Assembly: GCA_902168085.1 (NCBI GenBank)
Contig: CABHOP010000093.1
Span: 1-61,333, forward strand
DNA: 61,333 nt
Source of the DNA: an uncultured Bacteroides sp.
GTDB lineage: Bacteria; Bacteroidota; Bacteroidia; Chitinophagales; Chitinophagaceae
Reading direction: 5' to 3'
Below, piece by piece: positions 27,124-36,047 of the stretch. A model generated the notes under the pieces. The model did not search any database. It was not told the DNA's origin and worked only from the letters and a program-made list of their open reading frames with translations. Position numbers and translations under genes: made by a program. The stretch's first letter is position 1; the number at the start of each line of letters is the position of its first letter.

Positions 27124-27423
27124 CTATTCAACCACTTCTTCATTCAGTATGCCATCTATGCGCGCAGCCATATCTTTCAGCTCTTTCGATAAAACAGGAT
27201 TATACGAATTCTCAATAGCATTATCTGCCGCATAGCTTAAAAGGCACATGGCTATAAAATCCTGGTCGTCTTTACCTGCATAGTGCGTGCGCATTTCCAT
27301 TATCTTTTCATCTGCCAGTTTTATGGCTTTGCGCACAGCCTCTTCTTCTTCGGGCTTTATACGGATGCGGTAACTGCGGCCTGCCAGCCATACAGTTACC
27401 GGTATCAATGCTTCTTCGCTCAT
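27124..27423 (-). CDS. zapA: cell division protein ZapA
   Basis: 99 aa. ZapA binds and bundles FtsZ at the division ring. The N-terminal domain has VTVWLAGRSYRIRIKPEEEEAVRKA and the helix LADEKIMEMRTHYAGKDDQDFIAMCLLSYA; a C-terminal coiled helix follows. Length is normal. It lies 14 bp after lspA and is read from the same promoter, an unusual partner for a division gene but plausible in a short operon. Confidence 0.9.
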   Translation of the reverse strand: MSEEALIPVTVWLAGRSYRIRIKPEEEEAVRKAIKLADEKIMEMRTHYAGKDDQDFIAMCLLSYAADNAIENSYNPVLSKELKDMAARIDGILNEEVVE

Positions 27424-27437
27424 AATGCTTAATTTGT

Positions 27438-28070
27438 TTATTCAGCTGCTGTTTTCGCTTCTATTGCAGGTTTATGTATCAGCTTCTTTTGAAAGAATAC
27501 CAATACCAAAACACCTACGGAAATGGCAGCATCTGCAATATTGAAAACGGGCTCGAAAAATTCGAAGTCTTTGCCACCCCATACGGGCACCCACGATGGC
27601 ATCTGAAAGCTTACCAGCGGAAAATAAAGCATATCTACCACGCGGCCATGGAAAAGTTTACCATATCCCTGGCCGAATGGTACCAGCTTCGCTATATGGA
27701 AAGTACTTTCCGTAAATATCAACCCGTAGAAAATACTATCTATCAAATTGCCCAGGGCACCGGCTAATATAAGTGCACCACATATAACAGTACCGCGTTT
27801 ATAACCTTTATTAATGATGTTCTTTAAAAGATAGAAGCCAAAAACAACAGCTACCAGCCTGAAAAGTGTAAGTACCAGCTTGCCCATTTCTGCATTACCC
27901 AGTTTCATACCAAAGGCCATGCCTTCATTTTCTATAAAATGCAGTTTGAACCAGGTACCGATAACATTTACTTCTTCGCCATAATAGAAATGCGTTTTAA
28001 TATAAAACTTACTCCATTGGTCTATGAGTATTATCAGCAATACTATTAATACGGCACTACGATATTTCAC
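27438..28070 (-). CDS. lspA: lipoprotein signal peptidase (signal peptidase II)
   Basis: 210 aa integral membrane aspartic protease that removes signal peptides from prolipoproteins, such as the many Cys-anchored proteins in this window. Four membrane helices are visible. The catalytic aspartates are in GALGNLIDS (Asp111) and EPVFNIADAAI (Asp180), with IENEGMAFG also conserved. Translation begins at GTG 28070, only about 20 bp after the promoter element. A large Bacteroidota-type insert lies between the two catalytic segments, which explains the length above the E. coli 164. Confidence 0.95.
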   Translation of the reverse strand: MKYRSAVLIVLLIILIDQWSKFYIKTHFYYGEEVNVIGTWFKLHFIENEGMAFGMKLGNAEMGKLVLTLFRLVAVVFGFYLLKNIINKGYKRGTVICGALILAGALGNLIDSIFYGLIFTESTFHIAKLVPFGQGYGKLFHGRVVDMLYFPLVSFQMPSWVPVWGGKDFEFFEPVFNIADAAISVGVLVLVFFQKKLIHKPAIEAKTAAE

Positions 28071-28091
28071 TTGTCAATTTTTGTAAACGGT

Positions 28092-28099
28092 CAAAGATA
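28092..28099 (-). promoter_or_regulatory. -7 element of lspA-zapA
   Basis: TATCTTTG on the minus strand, 21 bp upstream of the GTG start. Confidence 0.65.
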
Positions 28100-28112
28100 C
28101 ATTGTTGGCTGT

Positions 28113-28146
28113 ATAAAAAGAGAGCCGGGCATATATATCCCGGCCC
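28113..28146 (-). terminator. terminator of the TonB receptor gene
   Basis: Stem of GCCGGG/CCCGGC with a nine-base AT loop; a run of five T follows on the minus strand. Confidence 0.75.
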
Positions 28147-28168
28147 TAATATTTATTTAACGTAGTCT

Positions 28169-30361
28169 TTACAGGTTGCCCCTGAGGGTAATGACCAGGT
28201 TGCGGCCCGGCGCGCTAATGCCCGATGCAAATACGCGATAATTCTGGTCCAGCAGGTTTTCTACAGCTACCTGTATGCCCAGGTTGGGTGTAAACTTGTA
28301 GCCGGTGCGTACATTCAGCGTCATCCATGCAGGCATGCCCTGTGCTGTAGCATATACCAGGTTGTCTTCGCCCGATGGGCTGTAATCTTGCAGGCGTTTC
28401 CAGCCATTATAGATGGCATACACTTCACCCGTAAATCTTTTCTGGTGATACATCACACTGGTTTTGCCAAATACAGGAGGAATATGGTCCAGCGGCACTT
28501 CTTTGCCGTTAGGGTTCACATATCTGCCATAGGTAAAGCTAACGGTGCTGTACAATGTCACATTCGGGTGGAGGTTGGCCGTAATGGCAGCATTGAAACC
28601 ATACAGGTAAGCCTTAGCTTTATTCTGGCTGGCCATTACCGCACTATAGGCACCATTGTAGTACACACTGTCCTGACCGTTCAGGGTAAATTTATCGGTT
28701 ACGATGGCATTTCTAAACCATGTATAATACCCCGTACCTTCCAGTTTCAGTACATCATCTACCATGTAGGTAATACCCAGGTCAGCATTATAGGTATATT
28801 CCGGTTTCAGGTTGGGGTTAGGCACCAGCAGCGTACCTGCTGCCGATTCAAATACCTTAGACATGTCATCCACATTTGGTGAACGGAAACCCGTGGAGCC
28901 ATTTAGGGCAAACCTCCAGCGGTTAGCAGGCATAAATATCAGTCCCAGGTTGCTGCTCAGGGCTGTTTGATTCTGAGTAGCTTCCCTGTAGGGGAAAGGG
29001 TAGAAGGCAGTATCGCCGAATTTAGAATTCAGGCTTACATAGTTCAACCTCAATCCGTCATTCAGCACCAGCTTATCTTTTATTATCTTAAAAATGTGCT
29101 GTGCATATACGGCACCATAATACATATTGCTGCCACCATCCGGGTATCGGGTATCCAATGGTTTTGCTTCATTGGTAAGTATATTGGTAGCCGTGGCTGT
29201 TGAGCGCACATTGTTATACTGTCCGTCGGTACCAAATGTCAATTCGTGCTTGCCCATAAACTTTCTGAAGTCTACATTATAGCCTACTACATCCAGCTTC
29301 TCTACACGGCCCTGCAGCATATTATCGCCACGGTTGCGCTGGTAGCGGCTTTCTTCTATTGCCTGGTAATTGATGCCGGCTTTTACTTCATCTACAAAAC
29401 CATTCAGGTTCACCGCATTTAGCTGGTAGCTACCCATAGCGCGTAGCTGCGGGCCATAATACCATTCTGCATAGCGAAGCTTACCATTTCTTACATCGGT
29501 AAGCCTGTCATATCGAGGTATGTTGGTACTATTACTATACTGCAGGTTCAGTGTATGCCATATGTGGTCGTTTTGCTGGAAGCGTATCTTTTCCATCAGG
29601 TCTACCTGGCTGTAGCCGCTGTTCTTCTGCACATGCGGGTCTGCATTGCGTATAATGCTATCTACGCCATTGATGCGTGCCACATATTCATTGCGCAAGC
29701 CAAAGCCGCTGTAAAAAGGATTGGCATGAGCTCCTTGCCTCAAATCGCCAAACTTGCTGTAGGTAATAGAAGTAAGGAAGGCTACTTTCTTCAGGCCAAT
29801 ATTGAAATCGACATGGCCGGTGCCTTCGTTATTGGCAGAACTGTAGCGTGTCATCACATTCACGCCAAAGTTTTTAAGCTGTGCTTCTTTTGTGTTGAAA
29901 ACAATGACACCACCCAATGCATCGCTGCCATATAGGGTAGATGCGGGCCCGTTCAGTATTTCTACCCGGTCAAGAATATTGTTATCTACCGTGATGATAT
30001 TTTGCAGGTGGCCTGCGCGATAAATAGCGTTATTCATCCGCACACCATCTACCACCATCAATACCCTGCTGGCCTCAAAGCCACGTATCACGGCGCTGCC
30101 GCCGCCTGCCTGGCTGCGTTGCATAAATACACCACCTGTTTGTTCCAGCAGGTGTGCCGTGGTTTGCGGGGAGGCCCATGTGGCTTCTTTTGAATTAATG
30201 AGTTGTATCTGTTGAGCTATATTCTTTTTATTTTCTCTGAATTTGTTTGCTGAAAAAATGAATTCATCCAGTGCTACCGGATGCAAAGTGCTATCCTGCT
30301 GGGCATTGGCACTATGTATGGCCAATACACCGGCAAGCATGGCTATGATGCTGCGTTGCAT
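28169..30361 (-). CDS. TonB-dependent outer membrane receptor, probably heme/hemoprotein type
   Basis: 730 aa beta-barrel transporter. Signal peptide to AQQ (about 21), then the plug domain with QTGGVFMQRSQAGGGSAVIRGFEASRVLMVVDGVRMN and GPASTLYGSDALGGVI (about 70-150), and a 22-strand barrel ending in the aromatic-like terminal strand (LVITLRGNL). The segment GFRSPNVDDM followed by VPNPNLKPEYTYNADLGI resembles the FRAP/NPNL heme-receptor signature, so heme or another metal complex is the best guess; it has no CarboxypepD_reg or STN domain. An unknown small membrane protein precedes it in the same operon. Confidence 0.85.
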   Translation of the reverse strand: MQRSIIAMLAGVLAIHSANAQQDSTLHPVALDEFIFSANKFRENKKNIAQQIQLINSKEATWASPQTTAHLLEQTGGVFMQRSQAGGGSAVIRGFEASRVLMVVDGVRMNNAIYRAGHLQNIITVDNNILDRVEILNGPASTLYGSDALGGVIVFNTKEAQLKNFGVNVMTRYSSANNEGTGHVDFNIGLKKVAFLTSITYSKFGDLRQGAHANPFYSGFGLRNEYVARINGVDSIIRNADPHVQKNSGYSQVDLMEKIRFQQNDHIWHTLNLQYSNSTNIPRYDRLTDVRNGKLRYAEWYYGPQLRAMGSYQLNAVNLNGFVDEVKAGINYQAIEESRYQRNRGDNMLQGRVEKLDVVGYNVDFRKFMGKHELTFGTDGQYNNVRSTATATNILTNEAKPLDTRYPDGGSNMYYGAVYAQHIFKIIKDKLVLNDGLRLNYVSLNSKFGDTAFYPFPYREATQNQTALSSNLGLIFMPANRWRFALNGSTGFRSPNVDDMSKVFESAAGTLLVPNPNLKPEYTYNADLGITYMVDDVLKLEGTGYYTWFRNAIVTDKFTLNGQDSVYYNGAYSAVMASQNKAKAYLYGFNAAITANLHPNVTLYSTVSFTYGRYVNPNGKEVPLDHIPPVFGKTSVMYHQKRFTGEVYAIYNGWKRLQDYSPSGEDNLVYATAQGMPAWMTLNVRTGYKFTPNLGIQVAVENLLDQNYRVFASGISAPGRNLVITLRGNL

Positions 30362-30409
30362 GTTGTTATTTTATTGGTAAGTAATGATTGTTGGTCCTTA
30401 TCATTTTTA

Positions 30410-30961
30410 TTATGAAAGAAACGCCTCCGGTGGCTGCAGGACAACGGTGCGCCACCTGTGCGGCATATGCAGGGTTATTGCCGGGAAACGGGCGACGGTG
30501 CACGATGGATAATATGCAAGGCTGAATGTATGGGTTGGGAGCAAAACATCAAAACACCATTGCTGTTGCCGGTTATGTTTGTGTTTGCCATCATCATCAT
30601 CATTTGCCAGCCATTTGGATAGTATTTTAAACAGCTTATTCTCCAGCTTGTCATAATGCCCTGCCAGCACTATATAACCGTCACGTTCGTAGCTGTGCTT
30701 TATATCAAACATCTGGCCTTTATACCGCACCTCATCATGTTTCATCCATACCAGGTCTGCATTGCCTTTATAAGTTGCTTTGTCTATCACAATGGTGTCG
30801 CGCATGGCAATCACCTTTCTGTGCTGGCGCACATAATGGTAACAACCGGTACGGGCAATGCTCCAGAATAAATAACCACATTGGTTCCATAGCAGGATAA
30901 AGAGCGCAAAGCCCATAATAAGCTTGCCAATATTTGATGGTATGGATATGCGGGGATGCAA
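30410..30961 (-). CDS. small membrane-anchored protein with a His-rich loop, unknown
   Basis: Up to 183 aa. One hydrophobic segment (GFALFILLWNQCGYLFW, about 17-33) is followed by a soluble region with YVRQHRKVIAMRDTIVIDK, LVWMKHDEVRYKGQMFDIK, a DDDDGKHKHN patch that could bind metal, and a His/Cys-rich tail. The apparent TTG start at 30961 lies in the terminator T run of the preceding gene; an internal ATG at 30916 is an alternative. It is 48 bp upstream of the TonB receptor, so the two probably work together, perhaps in metal handling. No family is recognised. Confidence 0.55.
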   Translation of the reverse strand: MHPRISIPSNIGKLIMGFALFILLWNQCGYLFWSIARTGCYHYVRQHRKVIAMRDTIVIDKATYKGNADLVWMKHDEVRYKGQMFDIKHSYERDGYIVLAGHYDKLENKLFKILSKWLANDDDDGKHKHNRQQQWCFDVLLPTHTFSLAYYPSCTVARFPAITLHMPHRWRTVVLQPPEAFLS

Positions 30962-30990
30962 AAAAAATGCCCTGTGAAATACAGGGCAAA
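30958..30990 (-). terminator. terminator of the Omp28-like gene
   Basis: GCCCTGT/ACAGGGC hairpin with a T run on the minus strand. Confidence 0.75.
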
Positions 30991-31017
30991 TAAATAAAAG
31001 TTATTTGATAATGCCTA

Positions 31018-31905
31018 CTATTCGGTAACGTGTACTTCCGCAGCCTGTATCACTTCTTTGTCATTTCCTTCATTATTGTGAATGAAGGCTACCAGCTGGC
31101 AGTTCTCCACTTTCCAGGTATCTTTTACATTGAACCTGAAGGTGCGCTCATACACACGGCCTGCTGTTTTAGTAGCCAGTGAATCCAGTACCGGTGAACC
31201 GTAGAATGGAGTGATAATATCTCTTAGTACGCTGTTGTGTTCATAGTCCAGTATCGGCTCTTGTTGGTCAAGTGATTTCTGAGCGTCGATTATCTTGTTT
31301 TCTATGATGGCTAATGTCAGGTTTTGTTTCTTATTTACATCCTCTGTATAAGCCACTTTTACTTTGGCCACTACATCTTTTGTTGTGGCGTTGTAGGTTG
31401 ATGTGATGGTGATATTTACAGGCGTGCCTTTGGTTAGGTCTGTACTTACTTTATTACTCCAGGCGCCAGTGCTGTATAGGTATGTGTTGTTTTCAGATGT
31501 ACGGTCGACACCTGCTATCGGCATTTGCACGATACCGCCAAATATGGTTTTACCTACGTCAGATGCATCGGCAGTACGAAAATCGTATTTCGATTTATCG
31601 TGCACCGGTTCTGCCTGGTTGAAGTCGAAAATGTGGTAGGCAATAACAGCTACTTGGTTGGGGTGTTGCGATTTGATACCAGATTCGCCATAGATAAGCT
31701 TGTGGCCTTTGGGGCATGGGGCACAGCTGGCACCTGTAAACTCTTCTATCAATGACATCCTGTTTTGCTTGGCTTCAACAGTAGCCATATAAGTAGTGTC
31801 TTCAGATACGCCACCACCTGTATTTATAAGCGGCCCTTTCTCTTCACACGAAACGAGGGCGCCGATAACAGCAGCCACACAAATGGGCAACAATACTTTT
31901 TTCAT
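31018..31905 (-). CDS. Omp28-like outer membrane lipoprotein with thioredoxin-like CxxC
   Basis: 295 aa. The signal peptide ends with GALVSC, giving a lipidated Cys. The middle carries IEEFTGASCAPCPKGHKLIYG, in which CAPC is in the place of a thioredoxin active site; this motif, followed by VAVIAYHIFDFNQAEP and later YNHSV-type beta strands, is typical of the Omp28 family of Bacteroidota. Omp28 in Porphyromonas is a surface protein with suggested adhesin or maturation role. The gene ends 57 bp before the small membrane protein and is closed by its own terminator, so it is likely a separate unit. Confidence 0.8.
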   Translation of the reverse strand: MKKVLLPICVAAVIGALVSCEEKGPLINTGGGVSEDTTYMATVEAKQNRMSLIEEFTGASCAPCPKGHKLIYGESGIKSQHPNQVAVIAYHIFDFNQAEPVHDKSKYDFRTADASDVGKTIFGGIVQMPIAGVDRTSENNTYLYSTGAWSNKVSTDLTKGTPVNITITSTYNATTKDVVAKVKVAYTEDVNKKQNLTLAIIENKIIDAQKSLDQQEPILDYEHNSVLRDIITPFYGSPVLDSLATKTAGRVYERTFRFNVKDTWKVENCQLVAFIHNNEGNDKEVIQAAEVHVTE

Positions 31906-32006
31906 TATTTATCAATGGATTTGAACCGACGAATTTAGTGAAAGTACAGGAATTGGCTTATTAAAAATGCCATTTCAATTAACTTTACCCGTAAATTGAC
32001 ACTACT

Positions 32007-32396
32007 ATGGAAGAAAGCAAGCGCCAGAAGCAGGTAGGCCAACTGGTAATGGAAGAAATGAGCGGTATTTTTCAGCGCGAGGGTATTAATGTAATAGATG
32101 GCGGCATGGTGTCTATATCTAAAGTAATGGTAACCCCCGACCTGTTGGAGGCACGTATATATGTTTCGCTTTTCCAGATAAAAGAACCGGAAAAGCTGAT
32201 GCACGATATAAAAGCACGTACCAAAGAATTTCGCAACCTGCTGGGGCAGCGCGTGAAGGACCAACTGCGCCGTGTGCCAGAACTGGTGTTCTTTAATGAC
32301 GATACGCTCGACTATGTGTTTAAAATGGAAGAGGTATTCAAGAAGATAGAGGAAGAACGCAACAGCCGTCCTCAAACAGGCGCAGCCGATGAATAA
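32007..32396 (+). CDS. rbfA: 30S ribosome-binding factor RbfA
   Basis: 129 aa KH-fold protein needed for 16S rRNA 5' end processing and cold adaptation. The start has SKRQKQVGQLVMEEMSGIF; the core has VTPDLLEARIYVSLF, then KEFRNLLGQRVKDQLRRVPELVFFNDDTLDYVFKMEEVF, the RbfA signature. Its last 8 bases overlap the next gene, so the two are translationally coupled. Confidence 0.93.
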   Translation: MEESKRQKQVGQLVMEEMSGIFQREGINVIDGGMVSISKVMVTPDLLEARIYVSLFQIKEPEKLMHDIKARTKEFRNLLGQRVKDQLRRVPELVFFNDDTLDYVFKMEEVFKKIEEERNSRPQTGAADE

Positions 32397-33621
32397 AACA
32401 CTGGTATGGCAACTGGCATTCCGGTACCTGCGCGGCAAGCGCTCGGGCAATGCTGTGCCCATACTATCGCGCATCAGCATGGTAGCTATTGGTGTTGCCA
32501 GTTGTGCCATGATTATCCTGTTCTCGGTATTCAATGGTTTCACCCACTTGGTGCGCGACCTGTACAAGTCTTTTTATCCTGAAATAAAAATAACCGCGGC
32601 AAGGGGCAAGTTCTTCGCGCCACCTGCCGATGCATATAACATTATAACCGGCACAAAAGGCGTAGCAGCCTATACCCATGTGCTGGAAGATAATGTGCTG
32701 GTGACTAGCGAGGATGACCAACGCGTAGCTACCATAAAGGGTATAGATAGGGCTTACTTTAAGGTAAATAACCTGAAGCCCCACATCATACAGGGGCGCG
32801 ATAGTGTTATATCCGTACCGGAAGCTACCGGCATTTTTGGTGCGCAACTATTGATAGACCTGGGGCTGGATGTAGAGAATGCCTTCAGCAGTGTAATGCT
32901 CTACTACCCCAATGCGGAAACGGAAAATATGGCGCTGAACCCTACCAATGCCTTCCAGTCGGTAAGGGTACGTGCCGACGGCGCCTTCCGTGTGCAGGAG
33001 GATTTTGATGATAAGTATATATTGGCAGATATGCCGGTAGTGCAGTCGCTTTTCAATGCGCGCGGCAAGTACTCTTCTATTGAACTGAGCCTGGAACAAG
33101 GTGCAGATGCTGACGATGTAAAAAAGCAACTACAAGAAAAGCTGGGCAGCACATATAAAGTAGAAACCCGTTACGAGCAGAATAAGACGCTGTACATGGT
33201 GATGCGCAGCGAGAAATGGGCCATATTCGCCATTCTGCTGATGGTATTGCTCATAGCCTCATTCAACATGGTGGGCGCCCTCTCTTTACTTGTAATGGAA
33301 AAGCAAAAGGACATGGCCATATTGAAAGCCATGGGTGCAGAAGGTGCTACAGTACGCAATATATTTATGGTCGAAGGTATCTTATGGTCGCTGGTAGGTG
33401 GGCTGACGGGCTTAGTGCTTGGTATATTGATATGCATGGGCCAGCAACAGTTTCAATGGATAAAAATGCAGGGGTCATGGATAATAGAAGCCTACCCTGT
33501 AAGGCTGCAACCGGCAGACTGTATACTGATAATTGTAACCATCATACTGGTAGGCTTATTAGCCTCATGGTATCCTGCCCTGCGTGCCGTAAAAACAGAA
33601 GCCAGTCTTAGAAGCAATTAA
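32389..33621 (+). CDS. LolC/LolE-type ABC transporter permease (FtsX family)
   Basis: 410 aa. One N-terminal membrane helix (about 23-45), a large periplasmic MacB_PCD-like domain (about 50-260), then three helices forming the FtsX core (about 270-400). WQLAFRYLRGKR at the start and MVGALSLLVMEKQKDMAILKAMGA are diagnostic for lipoprotein-releasing permeases, which move lipoproteins off the inner membrane with an ATPase partner not seen here. It overlaps rbfA by 8 bp and is followed by a terminator. It is the second such permease in the window. Confidence 0.88.
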   Translation: MNKTLVWQLAFRYLRGKRSGNAVPILSRISMVAIGVASCAMIILFSVFNGFTHLVRDLYKSFYPEIKITAARGKFFAPPADAYNIITGTKGVAAYTHVLEDNVLVTSEDDQRVATIKGIDRAYFKVNNLKPHIIQGRDSVISVPEATGIFGAQLLIDLGLDVENAFSSVMLYYPNAETENMALNPTNAFQSVRVRADGAFRVQEDFDDKYILADMPVVQSLFNARGKYSSIELSLEQGADADDVKKQLQEKLGSTYKVETRYEQNKTLYMVMRSEKWAIFAILLMVLLIASFNMVGALSLLVMEKQKDMAILKAMGAEGATVRNIFMVEGILWSLVGGLTGLVLGILICMGQQQFQWIKMQGSWIIEAYPVRLQPADCILIIVTIILVGLLASWYPALRAVKTEASLRSN

Positions 33622-33652
33622 AAAAGGCCTGCAACCTGCAAGCCTTTTTTAA
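33619..33652. terminator. shared terminator between permease and argS
   Basis: AAAAAAGGC and GCCTTTTTT with an internal TGCA/TGCA stem extension; it can serve both convergent genes. Confidence 0.8.
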
Positions 33653-33667
33653 ACTTATAAAATCAAA

Positions 33668-35470
33668 TTACATTTTTTCCGGCAGGCGAATGCCCAGCAG
33701 CTTCATAGCATTTCGTAGTGTTTGTGCGGTCATGACGATGAGCATCAGGCGCAGTTGTTTTTTCTCTTCATTCTCCGCTTTCGATATGCTGTGCTCATCG
33801 TAGAAAGAATTGAATTGCTGTGCCAGTGAAAAGCAGTAGTTACATATCAGCGACGGGTTGTATTCATCTGCTGCGCTTTCCAGTATGCTTGGGTATTGCT
33901 CCAGCGATACCAGCAGTTTCTTTTCCGCGGGGGCGATGTCCTGCGTCAGTGCAAATGAACGGAAGGTGTCTTTTTCCGGCAGCAGCGGCAGGCTTTCCTT
34001 ACGCAGTATAGAGCAGATACGCGCATGTGCATATTGGATAAAGGTGGCTGTAAACCCGTGCAGGTCTATCGATTCCTTAGGGTTGAAGATCATCTTCTTT
34101 TTAGGGTCTACACGCAGCAGGTAAAACTTCAGTGCGCCCATACCTATGGTTTCATACAGGGTAGCCAGTTCCTCTTGTGAAAAGCCTTCTGTCTTACCCG
34201 CCTCTTCCGTTTGCTGGCGAGACATGTCAATCATCTCGTCCATCATATCATCGGCATCCACTACGGTACCCTCACGGCTTTTCATACGGCCGCTGGGCAG
34301 CTCTACCATGCCATACGACAGGTGAAATACACCATCGGCACAAGGTTCACCCAGTTTTTGCAGTATCAATTTCAATACCTGCATATGGTAGTTTTGTTCA
34401 TCGCCTATCACATAGATAGACTGATGCAGTCCATTGAAGTCGTTGTATTTCAGCTGTGCCGTACCCAAGTCTTGCGTCATATATACCGATGTGCCGTCGC
34501 TGCGTAGCAGTAGCTTCTGGTCAAGCCCATCTGTAGTAAGGTCTATCCATACGCTGCCATCCTCTTTTTTAAACAATACACCTTTTTTCAAACCCTCTTC
34601 TACCAGGCTTTTGCCCAGCAGGTAGGTATTGCTTTCATAATACCATTTATCAAAATCAACGCCCAGCCTTTTATAGCTCACTTTGAAGCCCTCATACACC
34701 CAGTTGTTCATCTGCTCCCACAAGGCATATGTTTCTTTATCACCCGCCTCCCATTTGCGCAGCAGTTCCTGCGCTTCTTTCATAATGGGCGCTTCTTTTT
34801 CAGCAGTCGCCTCGTCCACTCCCTTTGCTACCAGCTCAGCCACTTCCTGCTTATAAGCATCGTTAAAGCGCACATAATAATCGCCCACCAGGTGGTCGCC
34901 TTTTATACCCGTGCTTTCCGGCGTAGCGCCATTACCATAGCGCATCCAGGCTATCATCGATTTGCAGATGTGTATGCCGCGGTCGTTTATCAGGTTGGCC
35001 TTTATTACATCATAGCCATTGGCCTTCAGTATATCCGCCATAGCATATCCTAAAAAGATATTACGCATATGGCCAAAGTGCAGCGGCTTATTGGTGTTGG
35101 GTGATGAGTATTCCACCATCACCTTTTTATTTTGCGGCGCTTTCAGGCCAAATTGCTCATTATTATACTCCTCCGCCAGGAAATTGGCCCAGTATTCGTC
35201 TTTTATACTCAGGTTCAGGAAACCGCTTACAATGGCGTAGCCTGAAAACAGCGGCACATTTTGCACCAGGTATTCGCCCAGTGTTTTGCCCAGTTCGTCA
35301 GGCTTTTGGCGCAGCAGCTTTACAAAAGGGAACAAAACAACGGTATAATCGCCGGTAAACTCAGGTTTTGTCTGGTTTACGGTTATCATAGATGGGTTTA
35401 TCTCTGTTCCAGGGAATAAAAACTGTAGTGCCTGTTCCGTAGCCTGCCTTATTTGTGCCGCAAGAGTCAT
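33668..35470 (-). CDS. argS: arginyl-tRNA synthetase
   Basis: 600 aa class I synthetase that charges tRNA-Arg. The HIGH motif appears as HFGH at residues 131-134 in SSPNTNKPLHFGHMRN, the usual ArgS variant, and GRMKSREG takes the KMSK position. The N-terminal Arg-tRNA-synt_N domain and the C-terminal DALR anticodon-binding domain (QYAHARICSILRK to the end, LGIRLPEKM) are both present. Length is normal. It has its own promoter and stands alone. Confidence 0.96.
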   Translation of the reverse strand: MTLAAQIRQATEQALQFLFPGTEINPSMITVNQTKPEFTGDYTVVLFPFVKLLRQKPDELGKTLGEYLVQNVPLFSGYAIVSGFLNLSIKDEYWANFLAEEYNNEQFGLKAPQNKKVMVEYSSPNTNKPLHFGHMRNIFLGYAMADILKANGYDVIKANLINDRGIHICKSMIAWMRYGNGATPESTGIKGDHLVGDYYVRFNDAYKQEVAELVAKGVDEATAEKEAPIMKEAQELLRKWEAGDKETYALWEQMNNWVYEGFKVSYKRLGVDFDKWYYESNTYLLGKSLVEEGLKKGVLFKKEDGSVWIDLTTDGLDQKLLLRSDGTSVYMTQDLGTAQLKYNDFNGLHQSIYVIGDEQNYHMQVLKLILQKLGEPCADGVFHLSYGMVELPSGRMKSREGTVVDADDMMDEMIDMSRQQTEEAGKTEGFSQEELATLYETIGMGALKFYLLRVDPKKKMIFNPKESIDLHGFTATFIQYAHARICSILRKESLPLLPEKDTFRSFALTQDIAPAEKKLLVSLEQYPSILESAADEYNPSLICNYCFSLAQQFNSFYDEHSISKAENEEKKQLRLMLIVMTAQTLRNAMKLLGIRLPEKM

Positions 35471-35490
35471 TTATGTGGTATTTTTGGCTG

Positions 35491-35498
35491 CAAAAGTA
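35491..35498 (-). promoter_or_regulatory. -7 element of argS
   Basis: TACTTTTG on the minus strand, 20 bp before the ATG. Confidence 0.65.
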
Positions 35499-35655
35499 CT
35501 TAACAGCGCGCGACTTTCGTAATTAAGGATATGGGATAGGGCCATGTGTTATTTTTTTAATATATAAAGATTGTTTAGAGGTGATTGAACGCTTGCGAAA
35601 CCCATATAAATGAAAAAACATTTCGCTCCGGTCATAAATCATAAATATTTTTCCA

Positions 35656-35663
35656 TATCTTTG
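35656..35663 (+). promoter_or_regulatory. -7 element of rpsO
   Basis: TATCTTTG, about 40 bp before the rpsO ATG. Confidence 0.65.
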
Positions 35664-35703
35664 CAGTCCGAAAAAGTGTCGTTATATACAAAAAATTGAT
35701 GCA

Positions 35704-35976
35704 ATGTCTCATTTAACAGCTGAAAAAAAGGCAAACATTTTTAAAACCTTTGGTGGCAAAGAAACTAATACAGGCTCTACAGAAGCACAAGTAGCAACGC
35801 TTACAGAGCGTATCAACCATATTTCAAATCACCTGAAAACCAACAAGAAAGATTTCTCTAGCCAACGTGGCCTGATGATAATGGTTGGTCGCCGCAAGCG
35901 CCTGTTGCAATACATGAGCCGCACAGACCTGAACGGTTACCGTGCGCTTATTGAAAAGCTGGGCCTCCGCAAATAA
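35704..35976 (+). CDS. rpsO: 30S ribosomal protein S15
   Basis: 90 aa, binding the central domain of 16S rRNA. TGSTEAQVATLTERINHI and HLKTNKKDFSSQRGL are the S15 signature, ending with the arginine/lysine-rich LMIMVGRRKRLLQYM. It precedes pnp, as in most bacteria. A strong terminator lies between the two, so pnp may depend on readthrough or its own promoter. Confidence 0.97.
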   Translation: MSHLTAEKKANIFKTFGGKETNTGSTEAQVATLTERINHISNHLKTNKKDFSSQRGLMIMVGRRKRLLQYMSRTDLNGYRALIEKLGLRK

Positions 35977-35989
35977 TTTATCTCGTTAC

Positions 35990-36027
35990 ACTATTCCCAA
36001 CCCGGTGGTTGGGAATAGTTTTTTTTA
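35990..36027 (+). terminator. terminator/attenuator between rpsO and pnp
   Basis: A 13-bp stem ACTATTCCCAACC/GGTTGGGAATAGT with a four-base CGGT loop and an eight-T run. It probably lowers pnp transcription relative to rpsO. Confidence 0.9.
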
Positions 36028-36047
36028 AACACATTTAATTTTTTATT

